The notes beneath the pieces were generated by a model. That model had not been told where the DNA came from. It searched no databases and worked only from the letters and a program-made list of their open reading frames with translations. Positions 21,379-30,683 of a stretch of DNA of 64,000 nucleotides are shown here, piece by piece. The position numbers and the translations under genes were made by a program. The stretch's first letter is position 1, and every line of letters begins with the position of its first letter. The stretch is taken from NCBI GenBank assembly GCA_036374795.1, contig DASUTC010000090.1, positions 28,093 to 92,092 of the forward strand, written 5' to 3'. This stretch comes from Herpetosiphonaceae bacterium. Its GTDB lineage: Bacteria; Chloroflexota; Chloroflexia; Chloroflexales; Kallotenuaceae.

Positions 21379-21532
21379 TCCGTCGACTGACTGAAGCGCT
21401 GAGGGACACCGCAGCGCACGTCATCGCCACACGGCAAGCGTATGGAGACAGCACGCGCCTGACGAAGGAGCGGTCCGTCAAGCGCGTACCGGGCCGGTGA
21501 GACGACCGTCAACGTTACGAGGCGAATCGATC

Positions 21533-22378
21533 ATGGATATTGCTCAGCGACAACCACGAGAAACGGGGCGCGCTCCGGAGCACGTGATGTGGACCGGCGC
21601 GGGCCATGACGAGGCATCGTGGCCGATCATGATTTGCTTGCTGGGCAATTTTCGCCTGTTCCGAGCGGGCGAGTTTGTGCCCATCCGTGCCGGTGGCAAG
21701 CGCGAGGCGCTCCTGGCGCAGCTCGCGCTCCACGCGGGACGGCGAGTTTCGCGCGAGCGACTCGTGCATGCGATCTGGCCCACCCGTGATCGCGCCCTCG
21801 GCCTCAACTCGCTTAATAATCTGGTCCATAGCCTCCACAAGCACCTCGGCCACGCGCTGCATGACGCAGCGCCCGTCCTTCACGAGGACGGCTATTACCG
21901 GCTCAACGTCGAAGCAGGCATCGGCGTCGATGTAACGTGCTTCGACAGCCTGGTTGAAACCGGCGACTGTAAGATGCAGCGGGGCAATGCCTGTGTTGCG
22001 GTCGAGTGCTATCGCCGCGCCGCCGCGCTGTATCGCGACGATCTATGTCTGGCAGCGGATGCACCGACGATCGTGGAGCGCGAGCGCTTGCGGGCACGCT
22101 ACCTGTGGGTGCTGGCGCAATTGAGCGATCAGGCCTATCGCACGGGCGATTACCATGGGGCGCTTGAGCATCTCTGGCGCCTGCTGGCCCGCGATCCCTA
22201 TCGGGAGGACGCCCACCGTCTGGTGATGCGCTGCTATGTGCGGCGCGGCGAGCGCGCGGCGGCGCTGCACCAGTTCCAGGTTTGCGTCGCTCTGCTGCGC
22301 GATGAGTTCGATGCACCACCAGAGCCAGCCACGGTCGCATTGTTTGACCAGATTCGGCTACAGCCGGACCTTCTTTAA
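21533..22378 (+). CDS. SARP/BTAD-type transcriptional regulator
   Basis: DNA-binding regulator of about 281 residues with the two-part architecture of SARP-like proteins. A winged helix follows a strand pattern ICLLGNFRLFRAG and includes KREALLAQLALHAGRRVSRERLVHAIWP. The all-helical bacterial transcriptional activation domain (about 150-275) has the DRYHGALEHL-like repeat pattern and REDAHRLVMRCYVRRGERAAALHQF. No ATPase or sensor domain follows, so it is a minimal SARP. The start is uncertain: ATG at 21533, or GTG at 21497. It lies between the ROK regulator and the sugar importer. In Chloroflexota such proteins are common, and their ligands are mostly unknown. Confidence 0.85.
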   Translation: MDIAQRQPRETGRAPEHVMWTGAGHDEASWPIMICLLGNFRLFRAGEFVPIRAGGKREALLAQLALHAGRRVSRERLVHAIWPTRDRALGLNSLNNLVHSLHKHLGHALHDAAPVLHEDGYYRLNVEAGIGVDVTCFDSLVETGDCKMQRGNACVAVECYRRAAALYRDDLCLAADAPTIVERERLRARYLWVLAQLSDQAYRTGDYHGALEHLWRLLARDPYREDAHRLVMRCYVRRGERAAALHQFQVCVALLRDEFDAPPEPATVALFDQIRLQPDLL

Positions 22379-22435
22379 GCCAAACTTAATGCACATTTAA
22401 GGTCGGCGACCACGCTGACTTCGATAGCACTTAAG
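22374..22435. repeat. Cluster of TTAAG/CTTAA elements downstream of the SARP-like gene
   Basis: TTAAG at 22375-22379 and 22397-22401, CTTAA at 22385-22389, and the palindrome CTTAAG at 22430-22435. Four AT-rich pentamers in about 60 bp are unusual for this DNA. The stretch also spans the SARP-like stop codon and precedes the small gene at 22490. Confidence 0.35.
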
Positions 22436-22489
22436 CGTCGACCGGTAGGATGGAACGATAGACAGAAGGCATCGCACAGAGGTCATGCC

Positions 22490-22696
22490 ATGCCGGATTT
22501 CACAGATGACGCTATCGCCAATCGCCTGTACATCACGCTCATTCTGCGCCTGGCGCTGGATGAGCGGGGCCGACTGATCCTGGGCGAGCTAGTCGACACC
22601 ACAGATGCACCGCCCCAGCGCTTTCGCGGCGTCGTCGGCTTGAACCAGGTCGTACAGAACTGGCTTGTGCAGCACGCCCGCCCGGAGGATGACTGA
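22490..22696 (+). CDS. Small hypothetical protein
   Basis: A 68-residue acidic protein of unknown function (MPDFTDDAIANRLYITLILR..., then GRLILGELVDTTDAPPQRFRGVVGLNQVVQNWLVQH). The predicted secondary structure is helix, short strand, helix. AGAGG lies 7 nt before the ATG at 22490; an overlapping ATG at 22485 is in another frame. It is placed between a SARP-like regulator and a sugar-binding lipoprotein. The codon use looks normal for the region, but with no family recognised the gene call is tentative. Confidence 0.45.
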   Translation: MPDFTDDAIANRLYITLILRLALDERGRLILGELVDTTDAPPQRFRGVVGLNQVVQNWLVQHARPEDD

Positions 22697-22950
22697 GCGT
22701 GATGAGCGTCCCGGCTCAAGGATGCACCATCCATCGCTCCCACGTCATTGGCCGGATGAGACGGCTCAGGCATGGATGATCCGCGCCAGCACATCTTCTG
22801 GAACCGAACGCCGTGCGCGGGAGCGACCGTGATGGATGGCTGTGGAGCGCAGGGAGAGCATGTTCTTCGCCAACGATCACGCGACCGTCGTGTCGTAGCG
22901 TATCTGTGACCGTTGCACGGCTGATACGATGCTCAATGGAGGAACCCAGG

Positions 22951-24351
22951 ATGTTCAACCTCAGAAACAGCTTCGTTCCGAGGCTCATGCTCCTGATCGC
23001 CGTGGTCGCCCTGCTCGCTGCGTGTGGGAGCGCCTCACCCGGTACCTCGTCCACCGGCGCGTCCCCGGGCGCGTCGCCAGCATCCTCAGGCAGCGCGGCA
23101 GCATCCGAGGCTGCGTCGCCGCCCGCCGCCGCATCCGCCGCCACCGGCGAGCCGGTCACGATCAGGTACCTGACGCCCGGACAAGAGACGGAAGGCCTGG
23201 AGAGCGTGATTAGCACGCTGTCCAAGTCGTACACCGAACAACATCCCAATGTAACCTATGAGCACGAAGTCGCACCCCAGACTGACCTGATCCAGCGCGT
23301 GCAACTGCTGGCCGGAAGCAATAACTTGCCCACGATGTTCGCGTACGAGTCCGGCGCGCCGCTGCTGCCGCTGATTGAGGCCAAGAAGGTGCTCGACGTC
23401 GAAAAAACGTTCACGGAGCTTGGGATCTTCGACCAGCTCAACCCGGCGACGGTCGCGCTGCTGAAGAGTCTGGTTAACGATCAAGGACTGTATGCGATCC
23501 CGGTTGAGCTGAACATCGAAGGATTCTGGTACAACAAAAAGCTGTTCGCCGATAACGGCCTTCAGGAGCCGAAAACATGGGATGAGCTGCTACAGGTCGC
23601 CGAAGCGCTTCATGCGAAAGGCATCCAGCCCTTCTCGGCATCCGGCCAGCAGGGCTGGCCGCTCACCCGGCTGATCAACGGCTACGCGATTCGCAAATAC
23701 GGCCCCGACGTGATGGAGCGGGTGGCGCAGGGCGAGCTGAAGCTGACCGATCCGGGGTTTATCGAGGCAGCGAAGATCGTGCAAGACATGGGCACCAAGG
23801 GCTATTTCGGCGAAGGTGTCGCCACGATCGATTACGACACGGCGGTTGATCAGTTCCTGCAAGGCACTGCCGCTATGCTCTACATGGGTAGCTGGGAACT
23901 GCGGACGTTCAACGATCCCGCACGCAACCAGATCGGCGCGGAAAATGTTGGCCTCTTCAACATTCCAACCGTCGATGGCGGCGCGGGAACAGCCGATGCG
24001 TGGTCGATGAACGCCGGTCTGACGCGGTCGTTCTCCCAGGCGGCCTACGATGCGAATCCCCAGGCCGTTGGCGACTGGATCAAAGGGGTCTTTAGCCAGT
24101 ACGGCCAGCAAGCCGCCGACGCCGGCCTGGTGACAGGCTTTACGGTTGCCAATCCGCCGACCAACCAGCCGGAACTCACCAAGATGGTCGTGCAGCAGAT
24201 TGCGGGAGCCAAGACCGGCGTGCTGTGGTTCGAAGCCCGCTTCGATCCCGAAGCGACGACGCTGTCGCAGACCAACGCCGCGCTGCTGGCGACGGGCGAC
24301 ATGACCCCTGAGCAATTCATGACCGACTTGCAGCAGGCACTGGATTCATAA
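22951..24351 (+). CDS. Sugar ABC transporter substrate-binding lipoprotein
   Basis: Extracellular solute-binding protein of family 1, 466 residues. The signal peptide ends in a lipobox (LLAAC, Cys near residue 24) and is followed by a Ser/Ala/Pro-rich linker before the binding fold (TIRYLTPGQETEGLE...). Recognisable family segments are YAIPVELNIEGFWYNKKLFADNGLQEPKTWDELL and FLQGTAAMLYMGSWEL, both typical of oligosaccharide-binding proteins. The start at 22951 follows GGAGGAACCC; longer upstream frames are unlikely. It is the first gene of an importer operon ending in a rhamnosidase, so a rhamnose-containing sugar is a reasonable ligand guess. Confidence 0.92.
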   Translation: MFNLRNSFVPRLMLLIAVVALLAACGSASPGTSSTGASPGASPASSGSAAASEAASPPAAASAATGEPVTIRYLTPGQETEGLESVISTLSKSYTEQHPNVTYEHEVAPQTDLIQRVQLLAGSNNLPTMFAYESGAPLLPLIEAKKVLDVEKTFTELGIFDQLNPATVALLKSLVNDQGLYAIPVELNIEGFWYNKKLFADNGLQEPKTWDELLQVAEALHAKGIQPFSASGQQGWPLTRLINGYAIRKYGPDVMERVAQGELKLTDPGFIEAAKIVQDMGTKGYFGEGVATIDYDTAVDQFLQGTAAMLYMGSWELRTFNDPARNQIGAENVGLFNIPTVDGGAGTADAWSMNAGLTRSFSQAAYDANPQAVGDWIKGVFSQYGQQAADAGLVTGFTVANPPTNQPELTKMVVQQIAGAKTGVLWFEARFDPEATTLSQTNAALLATGDMTPEQFMTDLQQALDS

Positions 24352-24365
24352 CAACGAGCGCGTGA

Positions 24366-24395
24366 CCGCGAAGGTCCACCAGGCAGCCTTCGCGG
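24366..24395 (+). promoter_or_regulatory. Intercistronic hairpin between binding protein and permease genes
   Basis: Perfect 9-bp arms CCGCGAAGG (24366-24374) and CCTTCGCGG (24387-24395) with a 12-nt loop, in the 69-bp gap after the binding-protein gene. No T-run follows. Hairpins at this position in sugar importer operons often protect or attenuate the mRNA so that the binding protein is made in excess over the permeases. Confidence 0.65.
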
Positions 24396-24420
24396 CACGG
24401 CACCTCAAGGAGCGACCCCT

Positions 24421-25299
24421 GTGGAGAAAGTATTGCGTGATCCGAAAGCCGTACTGGTATTCGTCGGGCCTGCTTTGCTGGTGTACGCCCTGGTGCTGCT
24501 GATCCCGATCGTCTGGTCCATCGGCTACACATTTTTTGAAGGCTCGGCGATTAGCGGCTTTACCTTTGTCGGCTTCGCTAATTTTGTGCGGCTGATGCAG
24601 GACCGGCGCTTCTGGAATGCGCTCTGGTTCAGCACTAAATACATGCTCGTCGTCTCCAGCGGACAGGTGCTCCTTGGCCTCCTGCTGGCTCTGCTCTTTC
24701 ACTTCTACCTCAAGCGTGCCTCGTCGGTGGTGCGGACACTGGTATTCTTTCCGGTCGTCCTGCCAACCGTCGCGGTGGCCGCGATCTTTTCAAAGCTGTT
24801 TGCGATTGCGCCGCAGTATGGCATCGTCAACGCCGTGCTGGAGCTGTTTGGCCTCCAGGCCGTATCGTGGCTTGGGCGCGGCACCACGGCGTTCTGGGTG
24901 CTTGCGATCATGGATATCTGGCGCGCGATGGGCTTTTACGCCGTGCTGCTGTACGCCGGACTGGTCGATATTCCGGGCGATATTCTCGAAGCGGCCAGCC
25001 TGGATGGCGCCAAAGGCTGGCGGCTCGTGCAGTTTATTGTGCTGCCACTGCTCGTCCCGCTGCTGATCTCGTCGCTGATCTTCAGCATGAACGGCACCTT
25101 GAAAGTCTTCGATTCCGTGCTCGCTCTCACCAACGGCGGGCCGGGCCAGGCGACAACCCCGCTGACGCTGTACATGTATCGGGCGTCATTCCAAAACAAC
25201 CAATACGGCTACGGCAGCACCGTCGCCCTGATGCTGACGCTGTACTGTTTACTGGTTTCGCTGCTGGCGTTTCGCTTTGCCCGGCGCGATGTGGCGTAA
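24421..25299 (+). CDS. Sugar ABC transporter permease (MalF type)
   Basis: Inner-membrane permease of 292 residues and six helices, with the EAA loop that contacts the ATPase (DIPGDILEAASLDGAKGWRLVQFIVLPLL). The start is GTG at 24421, with AAGGAGCG 6 nt before it. It forms an importer with the preceding lipoprotein and the following permease. No ATPase gene is present in the operon, so a shared multiple-sugar ATPase (MsiK/UgpC-like) encoded elsewhere is presumably used. Confidence 0.92.
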   Translation: MEKVLRDPKAVLVFVGPALLVYALVLLIPIVWSIGYTFFEGSAISGFTFVGFANFVRLMQDRRFWNALWFSTKYMLVVSSGQVLLGLLLALLFHFYLKRASSVVRTLVFFPVVLPTVAVAAIFSKLFAIAPQYGIVNAVLELFGLQAVSWLGRGTTAFWVLAIMDIWRAMGFYAVLLYAGLVDIPGDILEAASLDGAKGWRLVQFIVLPLLVPLLISSLIFSMNGTLKVFDSVLALTNGGPGQATTPLTLYMYRASFQNNQYGYGSTVALMLTLYCLLVSLLAFRFARRDVA

Positions 25300-25320
25300 T
25301 CACCGATGGGAGGATTCGAC

Positions 25321-26202
25321 ATGGCGACCACCACATCACGCAGGCTCAACACGACGACCGCAGTGTCTCGCAGACGCTTCAAGGTCGCTTCGATCCTGAT
25401 GGGCGGGCTGATCGGGCTGCTGCTGGTGATTGAAGTCTATCCGATCATCTGGCTGCTGCTGTCCTCGATCAAAGCGCCGCGCGAGTTCAATACGCGGCCC
25501 ATCTATGCGCTGCCCGACGGCTTCTACTGGCAGAACTACACCGATGCCTGGACGCGGGGAAACATGAGCATCTACTTCCGCAACAGCATCCTCGTCACCC
25601 TTCCGTCGCTGTTCCTGATTATTCTGCTCAGCGTGAGCGCCGCGTTTTCGATCGAGATTATGCGCTGGAAAGGCCGCAACATCGTGCTGCTGATCTTCCT
25701 GGCGGGGATCATGATTCCCCTGCAAATGGTCCTGCTGCCGCTATTCACCATCTACTACCGCGTCAAGCTGCTCGATAATCTCCTCGCCTTGATCCTGACC
25801 TATGTCGCCTTCGGTCTGCCATTGAACGTGTTCCTGTTTACCGGCTTTTTGAAGCCCGTGCCGCGCGAAGTACTGGAGTCGGCGATCGTTGACGGCGCGA
25901 CCATCTATCAAGCTTTTTTCAGCGTGGTGCTGCCGATGGTCAAGAATGCGATCGTCACGGTCGCCCTGACTCAATTTTTCTTCATCTGGAACGATCTGAT
26001 TCTGTCGCTGACCTTTATCAGCGAAACTGAGCTGCGGACACTTCAGACCGGGCTGTTGAGCTTTGTGGGTCAGTACGGTCAGCGGCAGTGGGGGCCGACC
26101 TTCGCCGCGATCGCGATGTCGGTCATTCCCGTGCTAGTGCTGTATCTGGCGCTGAATAATCTCGTGATCAAGGGTCTGACCAGCGGCGCGGTGAAGGGCT
26201 GA
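25321..26202 (+). CDS. Sugar ABC transporter permease (MalG type)
   Basis: Second permease of the importer, 293 residues and six helices. It has the EAA motif PREVLESAIVDGATIYQAFFSVVLPM and a typical MalG-like start of the membrane part (IEVYPIIWLLLSSIKAPREF). The start at 25321 is preferred over 25306 because GGGAGG lies 7 nt upstream of it. The gap from the first permease is 21 bp. The rhamnosidase gene follows 133 bp downstream on the same strand. Confidence 0.92.
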   Translation: MATTTSRRLNTTTAVSRRRFKVASILMGGLIGLLLVIEVYPIIWLLLSSIKAPREFNTRPIYALPDGFYWQNYTDAWTRGNMSIYFRNSILVTLPSLFLIILLSVSAAFSIEIMRWKGRNIVLLIFLAGIMIPLQMVLLPLFTIYYRVKLLDNLLALILTYVAFGLPLNVFLFTGFLKPVPREVLESAIVDGATIYQAFFSVVLPMVKNAIVTVALTQFFFIWNDLILSLTFISETELRTLQTGLLSFVGQYGQRQWGPTFAAIAMSVIPVLVLYLALNNLVIKGLTSGAVKG

Positions 26203-26335
26203 TCGGCACACGGGCGTGGCACAAGCCAGGTGACAAGGAGGTCACAGCCAGCGTGGTCTAGGCACCGACGATGCTTGCGGCAGACGGATCGTTGGCCGAC
26301 ATGCAAGCCCGGCTACACAAGAGGAAAAGGATACC

Positions 26336-29245
26336 GTGACTCAGGAACTACCTCACCAGAACATATCGTTAAGGGGTGCTGCGGAAGCGGCGGCCATCAC
26401 CGAGGTGCGGTTTGAGCACCGCGACGATGCGCTTGGGATCGGCACTGCGCGCCCCCGGCTGTCGTGGATCGTTGACACGGAAACCGAGGGCTGGCTTCAG
26501 GCCGGCTATGAGCTTGAATGCTACGGTGTCGATGGTCTGCTTCGCGAACAGACCGGGCAGATCGCATCGGGCCAGTCGGTCCTCGTGCCGTGGCCGTTCG
26601 CGCCGCTCGCATCCCGTGAGCGGCTCCACGTCCGGGCTCGGGCCTGGAGTACCGAGGGACATCCGTCAGCATGGAGCGCGCAGTTTCCCGTCGAGGCCGG
26701 GCTGCTCGATCCCCATGACTGGACCGCACGGTTTGTGACGCCGGACTGGGACGAGGATACGACCACGCCGCAGCCCGCGCCCCTGCTGCGCCATGAGTTC
26801 GACATACGACCGGGTGTGAGACACGCCCGGCTCTACATCACCGCGCTCGGCGTGTACGAGGCGCAGCTCAACGGCGTCGACGTCGGCGATCACGTCCTTG
26901 CTCCGGGCTGGACCAGCTACGACCATCGGCTGCGCTACCAGACGTTTGACGTAACCACAATGCTGCGCGAAGGCCGCAACGCGCTGGGCGCGCTGCTTGG
27001 CGACGGCTGGCTTCGCGGACGGCTCGGCTTCAGCGGCGGGTGGCGCAATACCTACGGCGATCGGCTCGCGCTGCTGGCCCAGCTTGAGATCAGCTATGCC
27101 GACGGCACCAGCGCGCGCATCGTCACCGATGAGCGCTGGCGGGCTGCGACCGGCCCCATCCTCGCCAGCGAGCTCTACGACGGCGAGACGTATGACGCCC
27201 GCCTGGAGCGGCCCGGCTGGTCGTCTGCGGGCTACGACGACCGCGATTGGAGCGCCGTGCGGCCCATCGACCGCGATCTTGCCACACTCGTGGCGCCGAC
27301 CGGGCCGCCGGTGCGGCGCATCGAGTTGATCGCGCCGGTCGGCATCACCACGTCGCCATCAGGACGTACGCTCGTCGACTTTGGTCAGAACCTCGTCGGT
27401 CGGCTGCGTCTGACGGTCCAGGGCAGCGCCGGGCAGACGATCACCCTGAGCCACGCTGAGGTGCTTGAGCACGGCGAGCTGGGGACGCGCCCGCTTCGGT
27501 ACGCCGCCGCCATCGACCGCTACACGCTGCGCGGTGATGGTGTGGAAACCTGGGAGCCGCGCTTCACCTTCCACGGCTTCCGCTACGCTGACATCGAGGG
27601 CTGGCCTGGGGCGATCGACGCGGATCGTCTTCGTGCGGTCGTGTGCCACTCCGATCTTGAGCGGACCGGCTGGTTCGAGTGCTCCGATCCGCTGATCAAC
27701 CGGCTGCACGAGAATGTCGTCTGGAGCATGCGCGGCAACTTCCTCGACCTCCCGACCGATTGCCCCCAGCGCGATGAGCGACTCGGCTGGACCGGCGATA
27801 TTCAGGTGTTTGCGCCTACCGCATGCTTCCTGTACGACAGCGCCGGGTTTCTCGAATCGTGGCTTCAGGATCTGGCTTCTGACCAGCACGATCTCGATGG
27901 CGTGGTGCCGTTCGTGGTGCCGAACATTCTGGGAGCAACACCACCCGCTGCGGCGTGGAGCGACGCGGCGGTGATTGTACCCTGGGTGCTCTATCAGCGG
28001 TACGGCGACGCGGGCGTGCTGGCGCAGCAGTGGGAGAGCATGCGGACCTGGGTAGACGTTGTGGCCGGAGCGGCGGGCAAGCGACGCTTGTGGGACCGTG
28101 GATTCCAGTTCGGCGACTGGCTCGATCCGGCGGCACCACCGGACCGCCCAGCCGATGCCCGCACCGACAAATCGGTTGTCGCCACGGCGTACTTCGCGCG
28201 CTCCGCCGAGCTGCTCGGCCAGGCGGCAGAGGTGCTTGGACGCACAGCCGAGGCCGTGCGCTATCTCGCGCTCGCGGCTGAGGTCCGCGCGGCGTTCAAC
28301 AATGAGTACGTCACGCCCAACGGTCGCGTGATCAGCGATTCCTCGACGGCCTATGCGCTCGCGCTTACGTTCGCCCTGCTCCCTGGCGCCGAGCAGCGGC
28401 TTCATGCCGGCGCTCGACTCGCCGCGCTTGTCCGAGACAACGAGTACCGTATCAGCACGGGCTTTGTGGGCACGCCGCTGATCTGCGATGCGCTGTGCAG
28501 TGTGGGCGAGACGGACGCGGCGTTCCGGCTGCTGACCGAGCGCGCCTGTCCGTCGTGGCTGTATCCGGTGACGATGGGCGCAACCACGATCTGGGAGCGC
28601 TGGGATAGTATGCTCCCGGATGGCACGATTAATCCGGGCGAGATGACCTCGTTCAATCACTACGCGCTCGGCGCTATCGCGGACTGGCTGCACCGCACCG
28701 TGGGTGGCCTCGCACCTGCCGCTCCGGGGTATCGTCGCCTCGACATCCGGCCACGTCCGGGCGGTGGCATCTCAAGCGCTCGTACGCGGCATCGAACGCC
28801 CTACGGCATCGCCGAATGCGCCTGGGAGATCCGAGCGGGGCAGATGACGGTCGACGTGGTGGTGCCGCCCAACACGACGGCCAGCGTCACGCTGCCAGGT
28901 GTCGCTACCCAGCGGTTCGAGGTGAGAGCCGGGACGCACCGCTGGTCAGTGCCGTATCAGGCGTTGCCTCCGCTGCGACCGCCGCTTTCGCTCGACAGCA
29001 CGCTCGGTGAGATCCTCGACGACCCGGAGGCATGGGTGGTGGTCCGTGCGACGATCGCGCGGCATGCGCCGGAGCTTGTCGACCAGATCGAAGCCCGGAA
29101 CGGGATAGCGGGAAACCGAGGACTGACGCTGCGCCAGCTCCTTGCGATGCGGGCGAAGATCGGCACGTTGCGCGCCGATCTCGACACCGCGCTGGCGGAG
29201 ATGCAGCACGACGCAGCACCACGCAGCGATCAAGGGTCGTCATGA
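26336..29245 (+). CDS. GH78 alpha-L-rhamnosidase
   Basis: Releases terminal alpha-L-rhamnose from glycosides. The 969-residue protein shows the family's ordered domains: an N-terminal beta-sandwich (VRFEHRDDALGIGTARPRLSW), the carbohydrate-binding domain with LYITALGVYEAQLNG, and the catalytic (alpha/alpha)6 barrel. The barrel carries the acidic motif DCPQRDERLGWTGDIQ near residue 478, and a second acidic region near GEMTSFNHYALGAIADW. No signal peptide is seen, so it is probably cytoplasmic. The start is GTG at 26336. The last 90 residues (DSTLGEILDDPEAW... LTLRQLLAMRAKIGTL) form an extra helical appendix after the usual C-terminal sandwich. It is in line with the sugar importer. Confidence 0.93.
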   Translation: MTQELPHQNISLRGAAEAAAITEVRFEHRDDALGIGTARPRLSWIVDTETEGWLQAGYELECYGVDGLLREQTGQIASGQSVLVPWPFAPLASRERLHVRARAWSTEGHPSAWSAQFPVEAGLLDPHDWTARFVTPDWDEDTTTPQPAPLLRHEFDIRPGVRHARLYITALGVYEAQLNGVDVGDHVLAPGWTSYDHRLRYQTFDVTTMLREGRNALGALLGDGWLRGRLGFSGGWRNTYGDRLALLAQLEISYADGTSARIVTDERWRAATGPILASELYDGETYDARLERPGWSSAGYDDRDWSAVRPIDRDLATLVAPTGPPVRRIELIAPVGITTSPSGRTLVDFGQNLVGRLRLTVQGSAGQTITLSHAEVLEHGELGTRPLRYAAAIDRYTLRGDGVETWEPRFTFHGFRYADIEGWPGAIDADRLRAVVCHSDLERTGWFECSDPLINRLHENVVWSMRGNFLDLPTDCPQRDERLGWTGDIQVFAPTACFLYDSAGFLESWLQDLASDQHDLDGVVPFVVPNILGATPPAAAWSDAAVIVPWVLYQRYGDAGVLAQQWESMRTWVDVVAGAAGKRRLWDRGFQFGDWLDPAAPPDRPADARTDKSVVATAYFARSAELLGQAAEVLGRTAEAVRYLALAAEVRAAFNNEYVTPNGRVISDSSTAYALALTFALLPGAEQRLHAGARLAALVRDNEYRISTGFVGTPLICDALCSVGETDAAFRLLTERACPSWLYPVTMGATTIWERWDSMLPDGTINPGEMTSFNHYALGAIADWLHRTVGGLAPAAPGYRRLDIRPRPGGGISSARTRHRTPYGIAECAWEIRAGQMTVDVVVPPNTTASVTLPGVATQRFEVRAGTHRWSVPYQALPPLRPPLSLDSTLGEILDDPEAWVVVRATIARHAPELVDQIEARNGIAGNRGLTLRQLLAMRAKIGTLRADLDTALAEMQHDAAPRSDQGSS

Positions 29246-29739
29246 CGCGCCCTCCATTGGAGAGGCCCACGCAGATGCGCCCTGACTGATGCCTGGCCGA
29301 CGAGGGGGAATATGCTTCCATGAACAACCGGATTACCTGCGGCACGACCGCTTCGCTGTCGGCTCAGGCGCTAGTGCCGCAGGTAAGCGGACGGGCCGCC
29401 GTGATGATCGAAGTCCGGGCATCGTTGTGTGCTGTCCAACCACGATCTCAGGGGCCAGATCGCGGTGGCGGGGGCTGCATTCGTGGACGTGACGGGCTGG
29501 AGACTCCAGTTCCAGCCCGCATAGCGCGCGGTTGGGCGTGTGCCTGGCCGATGGGGAGCCGCTGCTCGCGCTGCCCTTCACGGTGATGAATGTCACGTCT
29601 CCCCTCAGCGGCACGAATGCCGTTCACGTTCCCCTGCGGTCGGCCCGACGAGCGCGAGATCGGCAATTCTCCTGTGCGCGGTACCAGACCCTGCTACAAT
29701 ACTCAGGAGGACTAGCCTGTCAGCCAAGGAGTGGAGGGT
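29246..29739. other. 494-bp intergenic stretch with a possible decayed coding fragment
   Basis: No intact gene is supported. From 29432 one + strand frame reads LSNHDLRGQIAVAGAAFVDV and on to a TAG at 29528-29530. The neighbouring frame then reads GVCLADGEPLLALPFTVMNV. Both pieces look protein-like, as if a frameshift and stop had broken one gene, but I recognise no family. The rest holds nothing I can name. Confidence 0.25.
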
Positions 29740-30672
29740 ATGCGACGATTACTGTGGATCGTAGTTGGTGGACTGGTTGCGACCGTGTTTGTCGTCGGTG
29801 CGGTGCGGGCACAAGGCACAGACACGTTTCCATCGGTAATCAGTCTGCCGAACGGGTGGTTGCCTGAGGGCGTCGTAACGGGGCGCGGGCCGATCATCTA
29901 CTCCGGGTCGCGCGCGAACGGCGCGATCTATGCCGCTGATCTGCGGACCGGCGAGGGGAGCATTCTGGTCGCTGGTGCGACGGGTCGTGTCGCGGTTGGT
30001 CTTGATTTTGATCGCCGGAGCAACTACATCTTTGTAGCGGGCGGCGCGACGGGCGATGCGTATGTGTACGATGCCGCAACCGGCGCGGAGGTAGCCTACT
30101 ATGATTTCACGTCGAGCACGGCAACCTTCATTAACGATGTGATCGTGACGCGCGACGCCGCCTACTTCACCGACTCGCGGCAACCTGTGCTCTACCGGGT
30201 GCCGTTGGGTCCGGCTGGGGAGGTTTCGGCAGCCGATGGATTCGAGGCCATTCCGCTGAGCGGCGCGTGGCAGCAAGGAACTGGTAACAATGCCAACGGG
30301 ATCGAAGCGACCGCCGACGGGAAATCGCTCATCGTGGTTAACTCGTCCTTAGGCCGTCTGTTCGAGGTCGATCCCCAGAGCGGCGTTGCCACAGTGATCG
30401 ACCTGGGCGGTGCCTCAGTCACGAATGGCGATGGCATTTTATTAAGCGGGCAGACCTTGTATGTGGTGCGCAACCGGCTTAATCAGATTGCCGTCGTTGA
30501 GCTGGCACCCGATCTCAGCACCGGGACCGTCGTCGATACGATAACCAATCCGGCGTTTGATGTGCCCACGACGGTGGCCGCGTTTGGCAACAGCCTGTAC
30601 GCGGTGAATGCTCGCTTTGGCACGCCGAACACACCCGAAACGACCTACACGATTGTGCGTGTATCCCGCTAG
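29740..30672 (+). CDS. Secreted SMP-30-like beta-propeller protein
   Basis: Exported protein of 310 residues: signal peptide (RRLLWIVVGGLVATVFVVGAVRAQG), then repeated four-stranded blades with patterns such as FPEG/LPEGVV, IYAADLRTGEGSIL, FINDVIVTRDAAYFTDSRQPVLYRV, NANGIEATADGKSLIVVNSS and NGDGILLSGQTLYVVRN. This fits the SMP-30/gluconolactonase-like six-bladed propellers. The acidic and Asn residues that bind the metal in lactonases are partly present (N in FINDV and NANG), but I cannot confirm activity. The start at 29740 has AAGGAG 8 nt upstream; a GTG at 29731 is less likely. A hairpin overlaps its stop codon. Confidence 0.75.
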   Translation: MRRLLWIVVGGLVATVFVVGAVRAQGTDTFPSVISLPNGWLPEGVVTGRGPIIYSGSRANGAIYAADLRTGEGSILVAGATGRVAVGLDFDRRSNYIFVAGGATGDAYVYDAATGAEVAYYDFTSSTATFINDVIVTRDAAYFTDSRQPVLYRVPLGPAGEVSAADGFEAIPLSGAWQQGTGNNANGIEATADGKSLIVVNSSLGRLFEVDPQSGVATVIDLGGASVTNGDGILLSGQTLYVVRNRLNQIAVVELAPDLSTGTVVDTITNPAFDVPTTVAAFGNSLYAVNARFGTPNTPETTYTIVRVSR

Positions 30673-30683
30673 CGCAGCGGGAT
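30663..30683 (+). terminator. Hairpin overlapping the stop codon of the propeller gene
   Basis: Perfect 8-bp arms ATCCCGCT (30663-30670) and AGCGGGAT (30676-30683) with a 5-nt loop; the TAG stop begins in the last base of the first arm. It sits between convergent genes. With no T-run its terminator role is inferred. Confidence 0.55.
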
